Below are positions 18,594-27,298 of a DNA stretch of 64,000 nt, piece by piece; position 1 is the first letter of the stretch, and the number at the start of each line of letters is the position of its first letter. Location of the stretch: the NCBI GenBank assembly GCA_016715115.1, contig JADKBM010000001.1, positions 402,259-466,258 on the forward strand, written 5' to 3'. Source of the stretch: Acidobacteriota bacterium (GTDB taxonomy: Bacteria; Acidobacteriota; Blastocatellia; Pyrinomonadales; Pyrinomonadaceae). The notes under the pieces are model-generated. The model saw only the letters and a list, made by a program, of their open reading frames with translations. It was not told the origin of the DNA and made no database searches. Position numbers and translations under genes: made by a program.

Positions 18594-20087
18594 TCAGTTT
18601 CCTCCGGTCATCATCAGGCCGATCTCTTCTACGGAGGTCGTCCGCGGGTCGACCTCGCCGACGATCTTGCCTTCGCGAATGACTAGCAGGCGGTCGGCGA
18701 GCGCCGTCACCTCTTCAAGTTCCGCTGAAACGAGCAAAACAGCGGAACCTGCGTCACGAAGGCCGATCAGCTTGCGGTGGATGAATTCGATCGCGCCGAT
18801 ATCGACGCCGCGCGTCGGCTGCGACACAAGGAGGAGTTTCGGATTGATGTCGAATTCCCTTCCGATGATCAGTTTTTGCTGATTGCCGCCCGAAAGCGAT
18901 TTCGCGGACAGTGTCGGATCCGGCGGACGTACATCGAAATTCTCGATGATCGAACGGACGCGCGCATCGATCGTCGCCTGATTCAAAAATCCGCCGCTCG
19001 CGACCGGCGCGCGGTAATGAACGCCGAGAATGGAATTTTCGGCAAGGTCCGAATTGAGCAAAAGCCCGCGCTTGTGCCTGTCTTCCGGGATATGCGCGAT
19101 GCCGAGTTCGATCCGTTGCCGCACGGTCATTTTGGAGATCTCGCGATCGCCGAAACGGATCGATCCAGACCGGACCGGCGTCAATCCGGCGATGGCTTCG
19201 ACCAACTCCGTCTGCCCGTTCCCTTCGATTCCGGCGATCCCGACGATCTCGCCCGCCTTCACCTCGAACGAAACACCGGCAACCGCCTGACCGTGCTTGC
19301 CGGCGACCGAGACGTTTTCGACCTCGAGGACGACCCCATCCGGCGTTGCGTCGGTCTTCTCGACGCGCAACAGGACGTCGCGTCCGACGATCATCCGCGC
19401 GAGTTCCTTGGCGTTGGTGTCCGCCGTCTTCACGTTGCCGACGACTTTGCCGTCGCGCATTACTGTCACGTCGTCCGAGATCGCCAGCACTTCTTCGAGC
19501 TTGTGCGTGATGATCACGATCGTCTTTCCCTGATCGCGCATCCGGCGCAATATATTGAAGAAATCCTCGACCTCCTGCGGCGAAAGAACGGCTGTCGGTT
19601 CGTCGAGGATCAGAAACTCCGCCTTGCGGTACAGCGCCTTGAGCAATTCGACCCGTTGCTGCGCGCCGACCGAAAGGTCTTCGATCATCGAATGCGGATC
19701 AATGTTGAGTCGTAGTTCGTCCGAAAGCGCGCGGATCGCATCATTCGCCTTTTTCCAGTCAATGCTCGCCTGATTTCCGCCTTCGGCGCCGAGAATGATG
19801 TTCTCGCCGACGGTCATCGTATCGACGAGCATAAAATGCTGATGCACCATCCCGATGCCGAGCGCGATCGCGTCGTGCGGATTGTTGATCGTGACCGGTT
19901 TGCCGCCGTATTCGATGGAACCCGAATCGGCGTTGTAAAAACCGTACGCGATCCGCATAATGGTCGACTTACCCGCGCCGTTCTCGCCGACGATCGCGTG
20001 GATCGTCCCCTTTTCGACGCGGATCGAAACATCATCGTTGGCAACGACGCTGCCGAAGGTTTTTGTAATGTTTTTTAGTTCAAGCAT
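18594..20087 (-). CDS. ABC transporter ATPase, nucleoside/sugar type, two ATP-binding domains
   Basis: A 497-residue ATPase of the RbsA/NupA-type importers. First domain: Walker A GENGAGKST (34-42), signature LSVGAQQRVELLKAL, Walker B LILDEPTAVLS. The second domain has the degenerate P-loop GIEGNGQTELVEA, LSGGNQQKLIIGRE and LLLVSQPTRGVDIGA, as usual in the family. The open frame extends 39 codons upstream into low-complexity repeat, but MLELKNITKTFGS at 20087, preceded by AAAGAG, is the real start. The BMP lipoprotein gene lies upstream on the same strand, so the substrate is probably nucleosides. No permease genes are next to it. Confidence 0.93.
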   Translation of the reverse strand: MLELKNITKTFGSVVANDDVSIRVEKGTIHAIVGENGAGKSTIMRIAYGFYNADSGSIEYGGKPVTINNPHDAIALGIGMVHQHFMLVDTMTVGENIILGAEGGNQASIDWKKANDAIRALSDELRLNIDPHSMIEDLSVGAQQRVELLKALYRKAEFLILDEPTAVLSPQEVEDFFNILRRMRDQGKTIVIITHKLEEVLAISDDVTVMRDGKVVGNVKTADTNAKELARMIVGRDVLLRVEKTDATPDGVVLEVENVSVAGKHGQAVAGVSFEVKAGEIVGIAGIEGNGQTELVEAIAGLTPVRSGSIRFGDREISKMTVRQRIELGIAHIPEDRHKRGLLLNSDLAENSILGVHYRAPVASGGFLNQATIDARVRSIIENFDVRPPDPTLSAKSLSGGNQQKLIIGREFDINPKLLLVSQPTRGVDIGAIEFIHRKLIGLRDAGSAVLLVSAELEEVTALADRLLVIREGKIVGEVDPRTTSVEEIGLMMTGGN

Positions 20088-20107
20088 CTCTTTAGATAGC
20101 AGTAAGC

Positions 20108-20322
20108 AGTGAGCCGGGAGCAGTGGTCGGTGATCAGTGGTCGGTGGTCGGTGATCAGTGGTCGGTGGTCGGTGGTAAGTTACTCTGTACCGCTCACCGC
20201 CCACTGCTCACCGCCTACTGCTCACTGCTCACTGCTCACCGCTCACCGCCTACTGCTCACCGCCTACTGCTCACCGCTCACTGCTCACCGCTCACTGCTC
20301 ACCGCTCACTGCTCACTGCTCA
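20108..20322. repeat. GTGGTCGGT / GTGAGCAGT low-complexity block, strand-switched
   Basis: The first part (about 20108-20178) is made of GTGATCAGTGGTCGGT units, the second (about 20198-20322) of CTGCTCACCGCTCACTGC units, the complementary sense. The two halves could fold back on each other imperfectly. It fills the gap between the ABC ATPase start and the lipoprotein stop, touching that stop codon. Confidence 0.9.
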
Positions 20323-21369
20323 CTATTTCGCCATCGCGTCCGTGACCTTGATCTCGCCGGCGACGATCTTCGTTTTTGCGGCCTCGACGCGCTCGATGAC
20401 ATCTTTCGGGATCAGCGCCCGGTTGAAGTCGTCCATCGCATACGCGACGCCGTCCTTGTCGAGCCCGAAGGCGTGGAATCCGCCGTTGAACTGCTTGCCG
20501 AGGACTTCTTTGACGACGTCATAGACCGCGTTGTCGACGCGTTTGACCATCGATGTCAGGACGAATCCGGGTTTGACCATATTCTGGTTCGAATCGACGC
20601 CGATGACGAACTTGTTCGCTTCGCCCTGCGGGTTTCGGCCGTATTGCTCGACTGCGTCGAACGCCCCGAGACCCGAATTTCCGGCGGCGGTGAAGATCAC
20701 GTCCGCGCCCTGACCGATCTGCGAGAGCGCCAGTTCCTTTCCCTTTCCAGGATTGTTCCAGGCCGAATCGGTGACGCCGACGTAGTTGTCGATGACCTTG
20801 ATGTTCGGATTTACTGACCGCGCGCCCTCTTCGTACCCGGTTTCGAACTTATGAATCAACGGAATGTCCATCCCGCCGATGAATCCGAGAACGCCCGATT
20901 TCGATTTCGACGCGGCGATCATTCCGACGAGAAACGAACCTTCATGCTCACGGAAAACGAGCGATGCGACGTTGCTTTTCGGCGTCTTGCCGTCGGCCTC
21001 GAAGATCACGCCGTCAACGATGGCGAACTTGATGTTCGGATAATCGGTTGCGACCGTTTGCATAATCGGCCCCTGAGCGAAGCCGACGCCGATGATGAGA
21101 TCGAAGTCGCGCTCCGCAAAAGCCCGCATTGCCGGTTCGATCGAGGTCGGATTGCCGGGTTCAACGTCGTACAGACAAACGTTCAGATCCTTTTCCGCGC
21201 GCCTGACGCCGTCCCAGGCCGCGGCGTTGAACGAACGGTCGTTCTTGCCGCCGATGTCGAAGACGATGCCGACCTTGATGTTGCACTGGCGCTGCGCTTC
21301 GGTTTTGGCGCCGCACGATGCCAGCATCGAGGCAGCGATACAAAGAGCGATTAGACAGACGAATTTCAT
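20323..21369 (-). CDS. BMP-family nucleoside-binding lipoprotein
   Basis: Substrate-binding component of a nucleoside ABC importer, related to PnrA/BmpA. From ATG 21369 the 348-residue product has a lipoprotein signal with lipobox LASC|G, then the family pattern IKVGIVFDIGGKNDRSFN, GVGFAQGPIM, VASLVFREHEGSFLVG, GVLGFIGGMDIPLIHKFE, ADVIFTAAGNSGLGAF and VIGVDSNQN. An in-frame start four codons upstream gives no advantage. Thymidine phosphorylase lies just upstream (67 bases) and the matching ATPase downstream, a nucleoside uptake and salvage unit. Confidence 0.93.
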   Translation of the reverse strand: MKFVCLIALCIAASMLASCGAKTEAQRQCNIKVGIVFDIGGKNDRSFNAAAWDGVRRAEKDLNVCLYDVEPGNPTSIEPAMRAFAERDFDLIIGVGFAQGPIMQTVATDYPNIKFAIVDGVIFEADGKTPKSNVASLVFREHEGSFLVGMIAASKSKSGVLGFIGGMDIPLIHKFETGYEEGARSVNPNIKVIDNYVGVTDSAWNNPGKGKELALSQIGQGADVIFTAAGNSGLGAFDAVEQYGRNPQGEANKFVIGVDSNQNMVKPGFVLTSMVKRVDNAVYDVVKEVLGKQFNGGFHAFGLDKDGVAYAMDDFNRALIPKDVIERVEAAKTKIVAGEIKVTDAMAK

Positions 21370-21435
21370 AAGCAAGTACAAATGATCGCGATAATTCGGT
21401 TCGAAAGGACGAAAAAACCGAACCGCCTTTGATCT

Positions 21436-22752
21436 CTATCGGACAACTTCGTGGATCAATCCCAGATTTTCAGGTTTTTCCCCGCCTATTTTATACGCAG
21501 TCCGCAATTTTTCGCTAATCGTCGCGGCCTGAGATTTCGAGCGCGCGTAGACCGTCCCGATGAGGTCGCCGGCGGCGATCTTGTCGCCAAGCCGGGCCGC
21601 GCATTCAAATCCGACCGCGTAGTCGATCAAATCCTCGGCCTTGACGCGCCCGCCGCCGAGTGCGCAGATCGCGTCGCCCACCGCGCGGGTATCGATCTCG
21701 GAGACGAATCCGGAGTCGGCCGCTTTGATCTCGGCTTTTACGATTCCCTTCGTCAGCATCTTCTCAGGCGTATCGCAGATCGTCGGATCGCCTTTTTGAA
21801 GCTCGATATTAAGGCGGAATCTTTCAAGCGCGCTGCCGTCCCATAGTTTTTCAAGGCACATCGCGTTGGCATCGTCGAGATCCTTCGCAATCCCGCATAA
21901 GACGACCATCCGCGCCGTCAATTCAAGCGACAGGTCGAGCGTCGGTTGAGAGAGTTCGTCGACCTCGCCGCGCATTATCTTCAGACATTCGTAAACCTCG
22001 AGCGCATTGCCCGCGAAACGTCCGAGCGGCTCGCTCATATTGGTTATCACGGCCTCGGTCTTGACCCCGAAATCGGTTCCGGCGGCAACCATATATTTCG
22101 CGAGGACGCGCGCGTCCCAGAGGTTTTCCATAAACGCGCCGTTGCCGGTCTTGACGTCGAGAACGAGCGCGTCGAGATCCTCGGCAAGCTTTTTCGACAT
22201 AATCGATGCGACGATCAACGGCACGGACTCGACCATCGCGCAGGCGTCGCGGAGCGCATAGAGTTTTCGATCGGCGGGAACGATCCGCTTTGTCTGACCC
22301 GCCAGCGCAAAGCCGCACTTCTTCAATGTCCGCTTGATCTGCGCGCTGGAAAGCCGGACGTTGTAACCATCGATCGACTCGAGTTTGTCGAGCGTGCCGC
22401 CGGTATGGCCGAGGCCGCGACCCGAGATCATCGGCACCGCCACGCCGCACGCGGCCGCGAGCGGTGCGATGATCAGAGACGTTTTGTCACCGACCCCGCC
22501 GGTCGAATGCTTGTCGGCGATAGGCGCGTCGATGTCGCTGAAATCGAGCGTTTCACCGGAATGGAGCATCGCCCGGACCAACGCGTTCTGCTCGCTCATA
22601 TTAAGGCCGTGAATGAACATCGCCATTACCAGCGCAGTGATCTGATAATCGGCCCACGAACCGTCGCTCACGCCGGCTATGAACGCCTCTATTTCGTTTT
22701 CCGAGAATCTTGCGCCGTCGCGTTTTTTGCGGATCAGGTCTTGTGGAGTCAT
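21436..22752 (-). CDS. deoA: thymidine/pyrimidine-nucleoside phosphorylase
   Basis: Cleaves pyrimidine (deoxy)nucleosides with phosphate to base and (deoxy)ribose-1-phosphate. The 438-residue product begins MTPQDLIRKKRDG and has the signature ADKHSTGGVGDKTSLIIAP, then SGRGLGHTGGTLDKLES, and later DVKTGNGAFM; the C-terminal domain carries GGGRVKAEDLIDYAVGF. Length matches the family. ATG 22752 is preferred to the frame's upstream start. Upstream of the BMP lipoprotein on the same strand, which suggests salvage of imported nucleosides. Confidence 0.94.
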   Translation of the reverse strand: MTPQDLIRKKRDGARFSENEIEAFIAGVSDGSWADYQITALVMAMFIHGLNMSEQNALVRAMLHSGETLDFSDIDAPIADKHSTGGVGDKTSLIIAPLAAACGVAVPMISGRGLGHTGGTLDKLESIDGYNVRLSSAQIKRTLKKCGFALAGQTKRIVPADRKLYALRDACAMVESVPLIVASIMSKKLAEDLDALVLDVKTGNGAFMENLWDARVLAKYMVAAGTDFGVKTEAVITNMSEPLGRFAGNALEVYECLKIMRGEVDELSQPTLDLSLELTARMVVLCGIAKDLDDANAMCLEKLWDGSALERFRLNIELQKGDPTICDTPEKMLTKGIVKAEIKAADSGFVSEIDTRAVGDAICALGGGRVKAEDLIDYAVGFECAARLGDKIAAGDLIGTVYARSKSQAATISEKLRTAYKIGGEKPENLGLIHEVVR

Positions 22753-22864
22753 TAAATAAAACTTTAGCAAATTTTCCGTGGATTTTCGTCAAAAAGATGT
22801 TCCATTTTGGACGGGTTTAGTTGATAATTGAATTCCAGGTTTTTGAGAGGTTGTAAAAGCAGTA

Positions 22865-23362
22865 ATGAAAAATCCAAGAGCAGTTTTCGGTATCGTCGCA
22901 TTCGTCGTCGCGTTTGTTTTTTCGGTCGGTTTGGTGCGCATCTTCTTCCCGGCGCCGTTTGTGCCGTACGCGCCTGTCGCCTATGTTCCGCATCACCGTC
23001 ATTCGGGATTGGCGTCGGAACTGGAGAGTTTTATCGAACGCGACAAATCGAACGGCAGCTATCGCGAGGACCGTATCCTGGTTTCAAACGTCGTTTCGGT
23101 TGCGCACGCCGAATCGGTCAAGGAGTATTGGGAAACTTCGTCATCGATGGATGCGCGCAATTTTCCGAGGGATTTCAGATTCGCCTGGAAGGAACATATG
23201 AACGCGTGGTACGAGTTCTCCGAGTTTCTGAATGCGCGCAAAGGAAAGAAGGTCGACCGCGCCGAGTTTAATTTGGAAGCCGCCCGGCTCGACGCCGAGA
23301 TCTCGCGCACGTGGGATGATGTCCTCGATGCCGCCCGCGCGCACGGAGCGCACGTCCACTGA
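22865..23362 (+). CDS. membrane-anchored protein of unknown function
   Basis: A 165-residue protein with one N-terminal membrane helix (VFGIVAFVVAFVFSVGLVRIFF, about 7-28) and a soluble, charged, mostly helical remainder rich in W and E (KEYWETSSSMDARNF, WKEHMNAWYEFSEFLNAR, EISRTWDDVLDAARA). No known domain recognised. Transcribed away from deoA and followed by a strong terminator, so monocistronic. Confidence 0.7.
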   Translation: MKNPRAVFGIVAFVVAFVFSVGLVRIFFPAPFVPYAPVAYVPHHRHSGLASELESFIERDKSNGSYREDRILVSNVVSVAHAESVKEYWETSSSMDARNFPRDFRFAWKEHMNAWYEFSEFLNARKGKKVDRAEFNLEAARLDAEISRTWDDVLDAARAHGAHVH

Positions 23363-23386
23363 GCTTAGTTTGACGATCTGGGAATC

Positions 23387-23426
23387 AGGCACTTGTGAAA
23401 ATCAACATTTTCGCAAGTGCCTTTTT
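23387..23426 (+). terminator. intrinsic terminator
   Basis: Stem AGGCACTTGTGAAAA / TTTTCGCAAGTGCC (one mismatch) with a 6-base loop, followed by TTTTT. It ends the gene at 22865-23362. Confidence 0.9.
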
Positions 23427-23460
23427 CATCCCATCTCACGCGCCGCGCAGGCGAGACAGG

Positions 23461-23490
23461 TCAGTACCATCTGCGGTAGCGGATGGCTGA
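23461..23490. repeat. dispersed CATCTGCGGTAGCGG motif
   Basis: CAGTACCATCTGCGGTAGCGGATGG-type sequence, also found at 13269-13291 and, inverted, at 16981-17010. Confidence 0.8.
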
Positions 23491-23519
23491 CGATTGGCAT
23501 CAAGCTCGTATGTCGATCA

Positions 23520-23996
23520 TTATTGCTCCGAAGCCAACAACACTATCGCCTCGGCCCGGACCGCACGGATCTCGCCGACCGCGTCAATTCCCTCGCCCGT
23601 CTTCGCCTTCACCGAGACCAGTTCGATCCCGATTCCGAGGGCGCTCGCAAGATTTGCCCGCATCTCATCGATGAACGGGCGAAGCTTCGGTTTTTCGAGG
23701 CTGATGGTCGAATCGACGTTGACCACCGAAAAACCGCGCTCACGCATCATTCGCACCGCTTCTCCCAAGAAGACGAAACTGTCGGCGTTCTTCCAACGGT
23801 CATCGCGATCCGAGAAATGCGTCCCGATATCGCCGGCGGCGAGCGCTCCGAGGATCGCGTCCGTTAAGGCGTGCGTCAATGCGTCGGCGTCCGAATGTCC
23901 GACGGCTCCCTTTTCGGACGGGACGCGGACGCCGCCAAGAATCAGCGGTCGCCCGGCTTCGAGCCGGTGTATGTCGTTCCCGAGTCCAATTCGCAT
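23520..23996 (-). CDS. ispF: 2-C-methyl-D-erythritol 2,4-cyclodiphosphate synthase
   Basis: Fifth step of the MEP isoprenoid pathway, forming the cyclic diphosphate. The 158-residue length is standard. Visible signatures are GNDIHRLE (metal-binding D and H), GHSDADALTHALTDAI with the third metal ligand, GDIGTHFSD and KAKTGEGIDAVG near the C-terminus. ispD lies 35 bases upstream on the same strand; the pair is often adjacent or fused. Confidence 0.97.
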   Translation of the reverse strand: MRIGLGNDIHRLEAGRPLILGGVRVPSEKGAVGHSDADALTHALTDAILGALAAGDIGTHFSDRDDRWKNADSFVFLGEAVRMMRERGFSVVNVDSTISLEKPKLRPFIDEMRANLASALGIGIELVSVKAKTGEGIDAVGEIRAVRAEAIVLLASEQ

Positions 23997-24031
23997 AAAG
24001 TGATAACTCCGGAAATGGCAAGCGCCAAAAT

Positions 24032-24697
24032 TTACAGGAATTGTTCGACGAACTTCAGATCGTCGGGCGTGGTGACCTTGATGTTGCGCGCGTTCCCGTC
24101 GACGATTTTGATCGCAACCCCAAATTTTTCAACCAGATAGCATTCATCGGTCGCGGCATCGCCAAGATCGCTGTGCTCATATGCGCGAGTCAGAAGTTCG
24201 AGCCGGAAGGCCTGCGGGGTCAGCGCCCGACGCAATCTCGTTCGGTCGACCGTTCGCAAGATCCCGCCGTCCGAGACCTCTTTTATCGTATCGGTCACCG
24301 CAGCCGTCAAGCACGCCGCGCCGAATTCTTCCGCCGCGCGAACGGTCGCGCTGATCTCGTCGGCGGTCACCAGCGGACGTGCGCCATCGTGAACCGCGAC
24401 GACGTTACAGTCATCGCCAACCGCCCGCAGTCCGTTGCGAACGGATTCGGCCCGGGTCGCGCCTCCGGCAACAATCGCCTTGAGTTTTGTAAGTGCGAAC
24501 TGTTTTGCAATTCCCGCGAAATCAGAAACTCGTTCCGCTGAGAGAACCAAAACGACCGCGTCGATCGCGGCGCATTCTTCGAATCTCGCAAGAGTATGGA
24601 TCAACAGTGGTTTGCCGGCGACTTCGATAAACTGTTTGGGGATTTCGCCGCCGAACCTGTTTCCGCTGCCGGCGGCGACGATGATGGCGGTATTCAT
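24032..24697 (-). CDS. ispD: 2-C-methyl-D-erythritol 4-phosphate cytidylyltransferase
   Basis: Third step of the MEP pathway, transferring CMP to methylerythritol phosphate. From ATG 24697 the 221-residue product begins MNTAIIVAAGSGNRFGGEIPK, the nucleotide-binding loop, with VVAVHDGARPLVT in the middle and PQAFRLELLTRAYE and ATDECYLVEKFG towards the end. The frame is open 11 codons further upstream but lacks homology. Between the PIN-TRAM gene and ispF on the same strand. Confidence 0.96.
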   Translation of the reverse strand: MNTAIIVAAGSGNRFGGEIPKQFIEVAGKPLLIHTLARFEECAAIDAVVLVLSAERVSDFAGIAKQFALTKLKAIVAGGATRAESVRNGLRAVGDDCNVVAVHDGARPLVTADEISATVRAAEEFGAACLTAAVTDTIKEVSDGGILRTVDRTRLRRALTPQAFRLELLTRAYEHSDLGDAATDECYLVEKFGVAIKIVDGNARNIKVTTPDDLKFVEQFL

Positions 24698-24737
24698 TTC
24701 AGTTGGAAGCTGCAACCAACGACCGGGCAATCCTTTC

Positions 24738-25871
24738 TTATGTTTCCTCGATTATCGTCGATTGTCTGAGATCGCGCGTCGCCTTTTTGAATCCGACCGA
24801 ACGCGAATCGTGAATGCTCATCTGATTCTCGCCGCTTTCGGAAGACTCTTCCCACAACCGGCCGAAGATCATCTTTCCGGCGGTTGTCTGCAGAACGCTG
24901 GTGACCGCAATATCGGCGGTCTTCCCGATCAGCCGTCGGGCGTTGTCGACGACGACCATCGTGCCGTCATCCAAATACGCGACGCCCTGGTTGTATTCCT
25001 TGCCTTCCTTCAAGATAAAGACGCGCATCGCTTCGCCCGGCAGCACGACCGGCTTGAGCGCGTTCGCAAGTTCATTGATGTTCAAAACCTGGACGCCGCG
25101 CAGTTGCGAGACCTTGTTCAAATTGAAGTCATTCGTAACGATCACGGCCTCAAGCTGCTTGCCGAGTTCGATCAGTTTCAGGTCAACTTCCTTCACGTGC
25201 GGGAAATCGGTTTCGATGATCTGAACATCGAGTTTCGAATTGTTGCGAAGCCGCTGGAGCATATCGAGTCCGCGGCGTCCGCGTTGGCGCTTGCTCGAAT
25301 CCGGGGAATCCGCGACCTGTTGCAGTTCCGTCAAAATGAACTGCGGGATGATAAGCGTTCCGCCGAGGAATCCGGTTTCGGCGACGTCCGCGATGCGCCC
25401 GTCGATGATCACCGAGGTATCGAGAATCCGATAGTCCTGCGGAGCGGCCTTGTCGCTGAAAACCCCACCGAGAACCGAAAGATCGATGAACTCGCCCTTC
25501 GCCGCGCCGACCATAAGTCCGATATACCCCATAAAAAAGGCAAGCGCGACGGTCAAGAACGTTTTCAGTTCGGCTGAAACGGCGTCGGTTTCCTGATGGC
25601 TGATGAGCGTTCCGATCAGGAAGGCGCCGACGATCCCAAGAATCGATCCGACGGCCGCGCCGATCAGCGTTTTCAAACTCGCCTGCCGCGCGCGCATCTC
25701 AAAGGCGATCACAAGGAGAGAAATAACGGCACCGACGACGGCTGAAAGGATCTGCCGGGTTTCGAGCGAGGCATCGAGATGGACGGTCTTTTCCAATGGG
25801 TTCAACAGGTAACCCATCAGCGCGAGAAGCGCCACAAAACCGATTCTGATAAAGAGAATATCGAGTTTCAT
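24738..25871 (-). CDS. membrane PIN-TRAM domain protein (YacL-like putative nuclease)
   Basis: A 377-residue protein with about four N-terminal membrane helices (IRIGFVALLALMGYLL; ILSAVVGAVISLLVIAFE; GSILGIVGAFLIGTLI; FLTVALAFFMGYIGLMVGA), a cytoplasmic PIN domain (YRILDTSVIIDGRIADVAE with the acidic metal ligands, through VLNINELANALK), and a C-terminal TRAM domain (YLDDGTMVVVDNARRLIG). This is the YacL architecture common next to ispD/ispF in bacteria. Likely an RNA-acting nuclease, but its substrate is not known from sequence. Confidence 0.9.
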   Translation of the reverse strand: MKLDILFIRIGFVALLALMGYLLNPLEKTVHLDASLETRQILSAVVGAVISLLVIAFEMRARQASLKTLIGAAVGSILGIVGAFLIGTLISHQETDAVSAELKTFLTVALAFFMGYIGLMVGAAKGEFIDLSVLGGVFSDKAAPQDYRILDTSVIIDGRIADVAETGFLGGTLIIPQFILTELQQVADSPDSSKRQRGRRGLDMLQRLRNNSKLDVQIIETDFPHVKEVDLKLIELGKQLEAVIVTNDFNLNKVSQLRGVQVLNINELANALKPVVLPGEAMRVFILKEGKEYNQGVAYLDDGTMVVVDNARRLIGKTADIAVTSVLQTTAGKMIFGRLWEESSESGENQMSIHDSRSVGFKKATRDLRQSTIIEET

Positions 25872-25915
25872 CCAAGAAAATTTTAGCACGAAATGGCGGT
25901 TTATCTACAACACCG

Positions 25916-26614
25916 TTATCCGACCGAAATCGTCCGTCCGTTGACGCCCGCGGCTTCGGAAGAAAGCAGAAAAAGAACCGTGCGCGCGACGTCGTCGTTC
26001 GTAATTCCCGTTTCCTCAACGAACAGATCGTTCTGCTTCAGTCCCCTGACGCCCTCGACGGCCACGCAGTTGACGCGAAAATGTTTCGGAAGCGCCGCGG
26101 CCATCGATCTTGTCAGCCCCTCAACCGCCGCGCGCGACGTTTGATAAAGGACGCCGTTCGTCCGATCGCCGATCGGCGGGACGATGTTCACGATCCGCGC
26201 TTTCGGCCGCGTGTTCATCAAACGGAAAGCTTCCTGAATCAAGAAGCACGGACTTTTCACGGCGGTGCCAAGCATATCTTCAAGCGCCGGATCGTCGAAT
26301 TTCAGAAACTCCGATTCGTCGTCCAATTTCAAACAAACCACCAGAAGATCGATCCGGCCGAACATCTTGTCGATCTCGGCGACCGCAAATTCCGCGCCGG
26401 TTTGAGTCGCGAGATCGGCCGTAACCGAGCCCGCAAGCGTTCCGAGCGACCGCAGTTCGTCGAGAGACCGATCCGACTCGGCCGAGCTTTCGTCATCGAC
26501 GCTCACGACAAATGCGCCCAACAATGCGAGTTGAAGCGCGACCGCGCGACCGATCGGACCGGAGACGCCGGCGACGAGTGCGACTTTTTCCGCAAAGGCG
26601 TGGGTTGACCGCAT
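25916..26614 (-). CDS. short-chain dehydrogenase/reductase
   Basis: A 232-residue SDR-fold oxidoreductase. ALVAGVSGPIGRAVALQ is a variant of the TGxxxGxG cofactor loop (VSGPIGR), DLLVVCLK replaces the NNAG motif, and the catalytic tyrosine-lysine pair is in LYQTSRAAVEG, where the usual YxxxK reads YQTSR: the lysine is replaced by arginine. The C-terminal half (FRVNCVAVEGVRG; DDVARTVLFLLSSEAAGVNG) is typical of FabG-like proteins. Because of these substitutions activity is uncertain. Start at ATG 26614. Confidence 0.85.
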   Translation of the reverse strand: MRSTHAFAEKVALVAGVSGPIGRAVALQLALLGAFVVSVDDESSAESDRSLDELRSLGTLAGSVTADLATQTGAEFAVAEIDKMFGRIDLLVVCLKLDDESEFLKFDDPALEDMLGTAVKSPCFLIQEAFRLMNTRPKARIVNIVPPIGDRTNGVLYQTSRAAVEGLTRSMAAALPKHFRVNCVAVEGVRGLKQNDLFVEETGITNDDVARTVLFLLSSEAAGVNGRTISVG

Positions 26615-26707
26615 AGGATGAGCATACAAAACGGCGGAGTTAAATCAAAACCAACGCTGTTATTCGCGGGCGCGATTTGATAAAGTATCGGTGTTCGAAA
26701 CAACGAT

Positions 26708-27298
26708 ATGAAACGACATCTGCCCGTACTTTTGCTGATCGTTTGCGTTTTGGCCTCGGCCGCTCAGGTTTTTGCGCTTCCCGCGAAGATCGATTCGGGT
26801 TACATCCTTCTCGGCGGGACATCTTATGACACGCCGGATTACCAAACCTATCTACGTTTCGACCTTTTCGCGCGCACCGGAATGCCGCGCCGCGAATACC
26901 GTATGTTTGCCGAACAGCCATATAGCGTCTACTTGAGCTTTCCGTCGCGACCTCAAGGCAAATTCGATTACCGGCTTGTGATGCCTTACGCGCCGCAGCG
27001 TCTGACGATCAACGGAGAACTGCTTTCGCCCGTCTGGTACGGAGATTCGGAGTGGAAAATCCAGTCCGACTTAACGACCCCGATCGGCACCGTCAATTCG
27101 CCGCCGACAGTCGTCCTCAGCGCCCCGTTTTCGATGAGCGGAAGTTCGATGCTGCTCGGTGCCTACAACATCGGTTTCAAGACGGTCGGGCGCGGAACGC
27201 TTCAGGTTCGATTCGAGAATCTCGGCGGCAAATACTATATGCGCGAAGCACAGTATTCGTTCGGAGACGCTCCGCCGGGCGAAATGCTCTCAAAATAA
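26708..27298 (+). CDS. exported protein of unknown function, coupled to radA
   Basis: A 196-residue secreted protein: signal peptide LPVLLLIVCVLASAAQVFALP, then a beta-rich mature part with many aromatic and polar residues (GYILLGGTSYDTPDYQTYLRF; FDYRLVMPYAPQRLTING). No known domain recognised. Its stop codon overlaps the radA start by one base (TAATG), which is unusual for an exported protein and a DNA repair gene and suggests coupled translation. Confidence 0.75.
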   Translation: MKRHLPVLLLIVCVLASAAQVFALPAKIDSGYILLGGTSYDTPDYQTYLRFDLFARTGMPRREYRMFAEQPYSVYLSFPSRPQGKFDYRLVMPYAPQRLTINGELLSPVWYGDSEWKIQSDLTTPIGTVNSPPTVVLSAPFSMSGSSMLLGAYNIGFKTVGRGTLQVRFENLGGKYYMREAQYSFGDAPPGEMLSK

